From the NCBI GenBank assembly GCA_004194705.1, contig SADC01001202.1, forward strand, positions 124,001 to 188,000: a DNA stretch of 64,000 bases, in the 5' to 3' direction. The position numbers were made by a program, and so were the translations under genes. This DNA is from Ditylenchus dipsaci (taxonomy: Eukaryota; Nematoda; Chromadorea; Rhabditida; Anguinidae). The notes under the pieces are model-generated. The model ran no database searches, had not been told where the DNA came from, and was given only the letters and a program-made list of their open reading frames with translations. Each line of letters begins with the position of its first letter. Position 1 is the stretch's first letter. Positions 56,738-64,000 of this stretch are shown here, piece after piece.

Positions 56738-59700
56738 CTAAGAAGCTTCACGGCTCAAAAATTGTGCAATGTCGTGAAAATGGGTATTAACAAGCTTTTG
56801 GTTGACCCACAAAGAGTCCGTGATCTAAAAAAGATAAAAAAAAATCAAGTTTCATACTAAATAATTATCAATTTTACTTCATTGATTGTACTTTCCAAAT
56901 CCATTAGCTGATTTCGGTCAAAGTTAGACTTGCAAAAGTTCTCAAAAATATCTTTTTAACTTTACAAATATCTTTTTGACTAGGTAAAATACCTCCACGT
57001 CTTGGGCAGCATTTGAGAAGAAAAGTGAACTGGCACAAGTTTTCATGACTTGCTTAAACGAATTGTTCAAACATCCAAACTTTTTAATCAGCATTCTGTA
57101 GTTACACTTGAAATATTCCCAGCTAAACTCCTGTCCAGTCTTAGATGTTTGGGATCCAAAAAATAAATGCACGATGTCCTGAGACTTGCAATGGCCTTCT
57201 TCAACCAAGTATTTGTATATGGATGCTAGCAAATCCTGAATACTAATTTTTCCGTCACTTTATACTTTTTGAACTTATTCAACCTCATGAAAAGATTAGA
57301 GCGCCCGAATTTCGGGTAAGACTCCTAATTAGCACTCAAGATGGTTTTCAAGTCCAATTATCTTTATCCAATTATTATGACTTGGCAGCCGTATACAAAG
57401 AGTTGGCTTAAATTTCAGCTACATTTTGTAACATTTTACTATTGCTATAATCTAGAAAAAAGACAAAAAAAGAAAAGCTACGTTTGTAACATTTTTGAAT
57501 TTGAGCCTTTTCCAATTTTCCGATTATTAAATTTTATCATAAAATAGGCGAAGTGTGTTAAGACAGGCCTAAATGTGTTTATAGAGCTATAAGCTGGCCT
57601 TAAAATGAGAAAACTGTCACAAAAAGGCCAAAACCGAAAAAAATGATCACCGTATTTCCTGTAATAAGCGCCCAATCCCCAACTTTGAGCACTTATATCT
57701 CAGCCGGGAGAGATTATTTTGCAAAGCTGTTTAATTAATTTTCTTAACTCCCAGGAGTTTTAACGATTCCATTTTTTACATTTTGAAGTTTCACTCAAAA
57801 TATTGAGATCAACCCCTAAATTTTCAGATTTTCGGGGGCTTAAAATAAGCGCCCATGCGCTCTTGTTATAGGAAATACGGTAGATTCGAAATTGAAGTCA
57901 AAAAAATTTGATATTTTATCAGGATTAGTTTCTGAAAGGTTGAAAATAATGAAAATAAGTTTAGCCGCGGTATTTAAAAAAAAATTGTTATACCTTATCA
58001 GAGCACTGGCCTATGGCTTGCAAGCATTCCCTCTGAATGTCGACAGAATCACAAGTGGTGTAGATTCTCATCAAACTACCCATTTTCTTTAAGTCGTTTT
58101 GGCGTGCCACACATCCAAAAACTACTGCTCTTAGATCAGATGCTAACAAAATTGCTTCTTCTGCATGATGATCAAATAGTTGGAGAGCCATGTCAATTAT
58201 AAGTTTGTGTCCGGACTTGGCTAGTTGATTGAAAACCAGGCTTTTCAAAGGTGAACTTACAGAGGCTGAATATTTTAATGAAATTTTAATTTTTTCTGGA
58301 CGACTAAAGGGCCTGACAGACTTTTACAAACTCTTTCAAATTTTTCACAGGGTTTCAAAATGTCACAAAAGAGTATAGTCGAGTGTCCATATAAGAGTAC
58401 AGTCAAACCTCTATACAACTAACCCCTGGGGACCGGCCACAATGTTCGTTCTATCGAGGGTTTTCTTTGTATCGAGGGTATGCTACCTGGTCTCCCAAAA
58501 GTTCCCGCACAAACTGCCTTGGTTACAAATTTTCAGTTAAAATTTAGAAAAAATATAGGCATTTAACACACGAAATTTGACATTAAGTCTAGTTTATCAA
58601 GCAAATCAATCATGCTGAACACGAATCTGCTAAAAGAATATAAAGTTTATGTAGCGTGGGCACTGTTTACGTCGCATTGTTCTTAAAAATATTGTTTAGA
58701 TTGTGCTTAATACTCCAAAATCGCCTTTTCACTTTATTTCATAACATTATCTGGTGCAACTTTTTTCACTTTACCAAATGGTATTAATTATTTTCTAGAA
58801 AAGCAAGTGCGCAAAAAGTTTTACAATGTGAGAAATTAAAAATTTCGTTTAAATTTTCTCTGTGGTCAAGACTTTCTATTAAGAAATTATAAAGAAATTC
58901 CAAACATATAAAGATAGCGCACAATCTCATTCAAATTTCAAATTGATTAAAAATTTTGATTTTTATTGGTTTCTAAAGGGCCCCATTTTTTCGCGGTATT
59001 TTGAAAATTGACCCAGTGCAATTAACAAAAAATCACTTTTCGGATTTTTTTCTGCCTTTCTTGTTCAGAATTTAATTTGGTACAAGATGCACACTTTAGG
59101 CCGTTCTAGTGTTAAAATTCTGATTGCCAATCAGTCAACTTGCCTAAATCCAAAATTCAGTTGCTGGAGCAAGACACGCACAAATGTAACCATTGTATAA
59201 ATCTTTAATAGCACTGTCTGGATGATGTTCCATAAGAGAAGCTAGTTTGTGCAGTCCACTAGAAGGCATTTCCAATGTAGTAGGCTGTCCATCAATAGCA
59301 CTCCACACTGTGTACTCATTCTCTTCACAGCAATATTTCAAGAGTCGAAGAAATTCTGAAGCGAGCATGTGGCCTGATTGAATAAGGGCGAACATATCAG
59401 AAACTAGTCCGAAACGATCAGCAACAGAAATCTGTTGTGCAGAAAATGGCTGAAGTAGAGAGTCGAGCATGTCTTTGGAGTAGTGCATTCGATAAAATCC
59501 TGATGTGCCCGCATTTAGCTAAAAAAAGGTTTGAATGAATGAATTTGCACTTATACAGCTAAAAGATATGCTATGGCTGATTCGTTTTTAAGATATGGCT
59601 GAACATTTTGGTAACTGTCATGTTTCTAAAGGGGTATGTGCGCGTGACATTGAAAGGTGATTATTGTTAGAATAGGAACGCTACTCGTGCAGAATAAAAA

Positions 59701-62700
59701 TGTGACAAGTCTACAAACCTTAATCCACTCAGTTGGCTCTATATTAGTCAATTTCATTTGATACTCATGTTCAGTCATGACGAAATTGTAAGATGGCTGA
59801 TTAGGATTAGAAGCTGTGATGATTTGAATAGGCACTTTCCATAAGCTTTGTTTTGGTCTCTTGCTGCATTAGATGAAAATCTAGTTTGTCTTAGTTTGAG
59901 CAATCGAGTGGTGCCCACTATTTTTTGTTCCACAAAGATTAGAGGGTAGCCTTAAATGTATTAAAAATTTTCATTGGATTAGCAACCATATCTGACCAGC
60001 TTGTTTGTCCAGCTCTCCATGATTTCATTGACATTCTAAGCAAAAAAATTTAATATATAAGAAGCCTCAATACTTATTACGTTTGTCAACCTAACTCACA
60101 CAAATATGACCAAATAACTTAATTAGAACAAAAAAAACTTTAATTTTTTGATCAAAATAGATGGGGGCATGATTATCCGTTACATCGCATTTGGAAAGCG
60201 TTACGCAACAATAAAAAAACACCAACTCCAGCTACTCGGCGTTAGAACAACCCTGCTCCAGCTTCCCCTCCGCCATTTTTTGATCAAAAAATTCAAGTTT
60301 TTGTCTCAAATAAGTCGTTTTGATCATACTTTTGCTTTTGCTTCTTTCTCTATTTTCGAAAATTTTCTGTTGGGAATTTTGTATTTCAGGATGAGATAGA
60401 AAAAAATACGTCGATAAATGCAGAATTTCTCGTACAATGCACGAGAATTCTACAGTTACCGATAAGACTCATTATGAGTCGAAAAAGGAAAATAGCCAGT
60501 TTGAAACGTTCTATTTTTTAATTTGATGTTTTTTTACACAAAAGTACTTTTTATTAAAAAATTTCCAAAGTCAACTAGCAGCTGAAATTTCTTCAGAATC
60601 TGAATGACACAAAAAGTTTCAAAATATCGTTTAATTATCGAAATATGACCTGAAATTGGATTGGTGCGATTTTCAATGACTATAATTCAATTGCGGCCAT
60701 ATCTCGGTATCTAAGCGTTATTTTGAATTTATGGTTTGCGATTTAGATTCCTGAAAACCTTAAGCTTCAGAAAAAAATCATGTTTGAAAGTATTTTTATT
60801 ATAAAAACGTCGAAAATTTTTAATTAAAAAAAACTCGATCTCAAAACTACTATTCTCGTAAAAATAGATCCGTGGGACGAAAATTACTTAAAAAAACTTT
60901 TTAGCTCCAAAGTCAGAAATAAAACCACAAAATATTTGGAGGCGTGATAAATAGAAATGCAAATATATTTACTTGATTAGAAGCCTCAGATACAGCGGTC
61001 CACAAATCGTCAGCTGTAGAGTTAGCAAACTTATGCTTCTGCACATAATCACGCAATCCTTTTTGAAAAACACTAGCACCCAAATAAGTGCTTAGCATCT
61101 GAATAAGGCTGCTTGGCTTGCAACAAGTCACCGCATCAAAAACATCTTCTAGTTTGTCTGGATTATCTATAGTCAACTGGAATGCACAAATTAAAGAAAA
61201 GGTATTTTATTAAGAAAAGTACCGAAATAGGTGAGAACTTGTGAAGAGTCTAAGGCAAGCCCTTTAGATGTTTCCTCTCGCAAAAAATGCTCGTGAACTT
61301 AAAGGTAGGGTACAACTTCCAACTGCTTCGTTCATTATCCAATTAGCAAATCCTGAAAATATTTTTGAGATCACACTTTAGATATTATCGAAACCTGTGC
61401 GAAGGTTTCAAGAATTTAGCTCTGACTTCAGCTATGAGTTTTTAAAACTTTTCATAGGGCTTTGACTCGTAACCGAGTCCTAATAAAGGCCGCCATTGCT
61501 AATATCATAATCAATAATATTAATCATTGACTCGAGTCTTAAAAGGGCAGCGTGTTACAGTCAAAAAAGGGAAAATTTCAAAATATTTCGAGTTTAAATC
61601 TGATACATTCATGTTTCCACTGATTTTCGTTTAATCTGATATTGATGACCCCAAACCAGAGTTTCGAATTAAAATTGCTGAAAAAAGACTATCTGCCTCA
61701 AAAGACATTTTGTCATTTTTAAGCATAAATGTCATTTTATCCGGCGCTTATTGCCATTTTGAAGCAAAAAAAAGATTTTCACGTAAAATTTCAAAAATAA
61801 AAAGATTTAGGATCTTTAAAAAAGGACAAATTTTATTTAAATAGGCGATTCCAAACCCTGTCTCAGCCTACTTTTTAAAAAAAAGCAGAAAACTCTTGTC
61901 GTATTAGCTAGAAAATTTATCCAGAAAATTTTAAGAGAGAAACACTGAATGCCTTTCCTTTTTACTGCTGGTATGCTTTGTGAAAACTGAAAATTTTACC
62001 CTCATTCAGCCAGAGATCATCCACCATTTCTAAAAACTTTGATATAATCAAGTACTTTTGTTGAAATATTTCTTAAATGCTAACCATAGTAACCAAATTG
62101 CCAAACCAGAAGTGAGCTATCTCGTGACTAACAGCCAAGGACACATCAATCTTTGATTGAATACTGGATTTCATTGAGTCCATAAATAGAATGGGCTCTC
62201 TGGCTATAACTAAGCCCCAGTTCTCCATTGCACCTAATCAAAAAGAGTACAAAGATTATTTTGGTTAAAAATGTCACCAGGAGCAAAACTTGGAACAGCC
62301 AATAGATCACACTTAGTCAAGGGAGATTCCATTGCAAACCACTCAGTGTACCAATCTATGCTTTTTCCAGCTACCTCAAGCGCAAATTCTCCTAGATATT
62401 GCTTGCCGAGGGTGGTGTAGACTCGAATATCTATGCCACTTTTGGATTTGGTCTGCAAGCATTTTGAGATCATCAAAAATATATAGTCTTTTTCAAAGTA
62501 GGGAATAAAAGAAATTTTGCCGCAAAAGTTAGTAATTTCGACTCAAACACGGCTTTTAAATTTATCCGAAAAGGTTTAATTGGATTTTTAAACGTGTTTG
62601 CAGGGCGACGGTAAATTCGCCTACAGGTAAATTCGCCTACAGGTAAATTCGCCTACAACTCTTAAATTAGCTCAATTTAACCAAAAAAGGGACACAGATA

Positions 62701-63396
62701 TCTTCAAAACACCAAAAAAGATAGGATTTGAACATAGTTTTGTTAGCTGGGGCCTACCGCATAAAGAAACTCTGGTATGCATATTGTTTTTATGCATCCA
62801 GAGTCACTTTCGAGTGATTTGTGTCTAAGGTATGTGGGTGTGCGCACGAATATAAGGCATACAAGTCTTTTTTGCATCGAAAATGCAAAAGTTTGCATTC
62901 TATTTTTTTAGGCTATTTTTAGGCCAAAATATAGCCCTGGATCTGCACTGCAAAGTGAGACAAAGAGCTTTTTCAATTTTTAAAAAAATTTAATTGAAGC
63001 TCAAAATAAAAAATTTCTGACAATTTAATAGCCGTGGCAAATAGTCGGAATTTCGCCTCAAATATTAGTAGTTGTTGAAGTTTTTGTTGAAAAATCCTCT
63101 TTCTGAATTTGCGGAAAAAATTACAAATTTTAGCGGTAAAATCCAAAATGCCTTTTTTAAATGGCCTACCTGAATGTATTCAAACTCGCCAACAGCAAAG
63201 CACAACAAAAAGTAGACATGTTGGGAGTTGTCGAAAAATTGACTATCTTCTTGCCAGTGGCTTCTAGTTTAAGCTCGGCAACTGCAGGCATGTTTGACAA
63301 TGCTGTCATGTGCTCATCAACTTCTAAACTAACAGTGAACTTGGCTTTGTATTCAGGCTCGTCCCAGCATGGAAAGGCTTTTCGGGCGTAGGTGCT
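56738..63396 (-). CDS. Puromycin-sensitive aminopeptidase (copy 2, 5' exons not in the repeat)
   Basis: Thirteen downstream exons are present, from 63396-63170 (TYARKAFPCWDEPE) through 62452-62278, 62233-62085 (GAMENWGL, HEIAHFWFGNLVT), 62029-62000 (one base short), to the last exon 56824-56738. The GAMEN/HEXXH exon is in frame here (IAREPILFMDS) where copy 1 lacks a base, and so is GYPLIFVE near 59,945. Copy 1 is better at the microexon and at MSTFLLCFAVGEFEY. The four most 5' exons are missing because similarity ends at 63,449; they may lie beyond the window. Confidence 0.88.
57648..57882. mobile_element. TACCGTATTTCC MITE (copy 2)
   Basis: Counterpart of 23,501-23,736 in the same aminopeptidase intron; left end mutated to CACCGTATTT. 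Confidence 0.75.
62611..62658. repeat. GTAAATTCGCCTACAG tandem repeat, three units
   Basis: Three 16-base units against two in copy 1 (28,471-28,502). Confidence 0.75.
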
Positions 63397-63448
63397 CTAA
63401 ATTGCATCATTTAAAATACTTGTGTTAAGTTTAGGGATGGATAATGGC

Positions 63449-64000
63449 CAGGGCCCCAAATTCTATGCACTAAAAAGGCGAAATATGCGCATAAAATATG
63501 CGCTAAAAATGCTTAAATATGCACTAAAACGTAAAATATGCAGTATAATTTTTTGACTAAACCTTAAAAATGTACCGCATAACATTTGTGAAGAATCACT
63601 ATATGTCGTAAAATTGCTCTAAAACATGCTTTTAAACGGTTTGGCAGCTTATACACGATTAAAAGATACTTTTTGGATAATGCTAAATTTTTTTGCAAAA
63701 AAAATTGACCAAAATTTGACATATGGCTTTGCTGAAGCAAGGTGATTTAACCTAAGGATTTAATTTATTTGACTTCAGTATTTAATTTATTTAACTGAAA
63801 ATATGAATTGCACGGTACTGAAAGGTTAGCTACCTCAATAAAGGTTATTTAGTAAAAAAAATCGCTTTCTTACACGCTTGACAATAAAGTGTCCTGGTTT
63901 TGGAAACTAAGAAATTGACTTATTTATACACAAAAGATGAGATTTGGCATGCTGCAACATCTTTTAACCCAAAAATTTCTGAGATTTTCTACAATATGCA
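63449..64000. mobile_element. Probable element (hAT-like end) running off the window
   Basis: Similarity to copy 1 stops exactly at CAGGGCCCCAAATTC. The following 100 bases repeat AAATATGCGC/AAATATGCAC-type words. A CAGGG start at a sharp loss of alignment fits a hAT-type insertion. The far end and target duplication are outside the window. No transposase recognised. Confidence 0.45.

Larger units (their letters stand above)
36718..63448 (+). repeat. Large direct repeat, copy 2 (about 26.7 kb)
   Basis: Collinear with 4,253-30,770. Copy-2-only insertions: 39.28-39.73 kb (inside a pogo element), 40,628-40,890, about 46,381-46,540, 52,935-53,039 and about 54,388-55,217. Copy-1-only segments: 28,565-29,459 and about 29,590-30,165. 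Similarity stops at 63,449, where a CAGGGCCCC-starting element begins. Confidence 0.95.

Noticed and set aside
1..64000. CRISPR arrays, operons or prokaryotic genes
   Set aside because: No regularly spaced repeat arrays; all recognised genes are spliced; repeats are inverted or dispersed.

Overview
The window is eukaryotic, AT-rich DNA with spliced genes, and most probably comes from a nematode. The strongest taxonomic clue is a gene at 1.8-3.1 kb whose last exons encode a clear transthyretin-like (TTL, Pfam PF01060 type) domain, a family found essentially in nematodes. All recognisable genes are split by GT-AG introns, some of them only about 45-55 bases long. The species cannot be named from the sequence.

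Layout. (a) 1-4,252: nested fold-back elements with a solo LTR, then a Pro/Gln-rich TTL protein gene (1,816-3,077), then a fold-back transposon. (b) 4,253 to about 30,770 is copy 1 of a roughly 26.5-kb segment. It holds, in order, a secreted C-type lectin with a Ser/Thr-rich tail (+, 6.2-10.65 kb), a secreted Pro/Gln-rich protein with a divergent TTL-like C-terminus (+, 12.1-17.4 kb), a candidate orphan exon (18.36-18.48 kb), a 92-residue single-pass membrane protein (+, 21.26-21.54 kb), and a puromycin-sensitive aminopeptidase of the M1 family (-, 22.58-31.94 kb, 17 exons traced). (c) 31.9-36.2 kb: AT-rich sequence, fold-back elements, a giant nested palindrome, then a 17-base run of N (36,176-36,192). 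(d) 36,718 to 63,448 is copy 2, same order and orientation, ending inside the aminopeptidase gene where a probable hAT-type element begins and runs off the window.

The two copies look near-identical in exons and introns (identity not computed). They differ by single-base indels, mostly in homopolymers, and by clean transposon insertions. The N gap between them and the complementary frameshifts suggest two haplotypes of one locus placed in tandem by scaffolding, in a genome with residual indel errors. A true tandem duplication remains possible. Because of these indels most gene models are open only when both copies are read together.

Functionally, the lectin and the two Pro/Gln-rich TTL genes appear to encode secreted proteins; the aminopeptidase has no evident signal peptide and is probably cytosolic. 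Most of the rest of the window is mobile DNA, dominated by hairpin-forming non-autonomous DNA transposons. One copy-2 element still carries a broken pogo/Tigger-type transposase N-terminus, which identifies the superfamily behind many of the CAGTCxA..CTCG elements.
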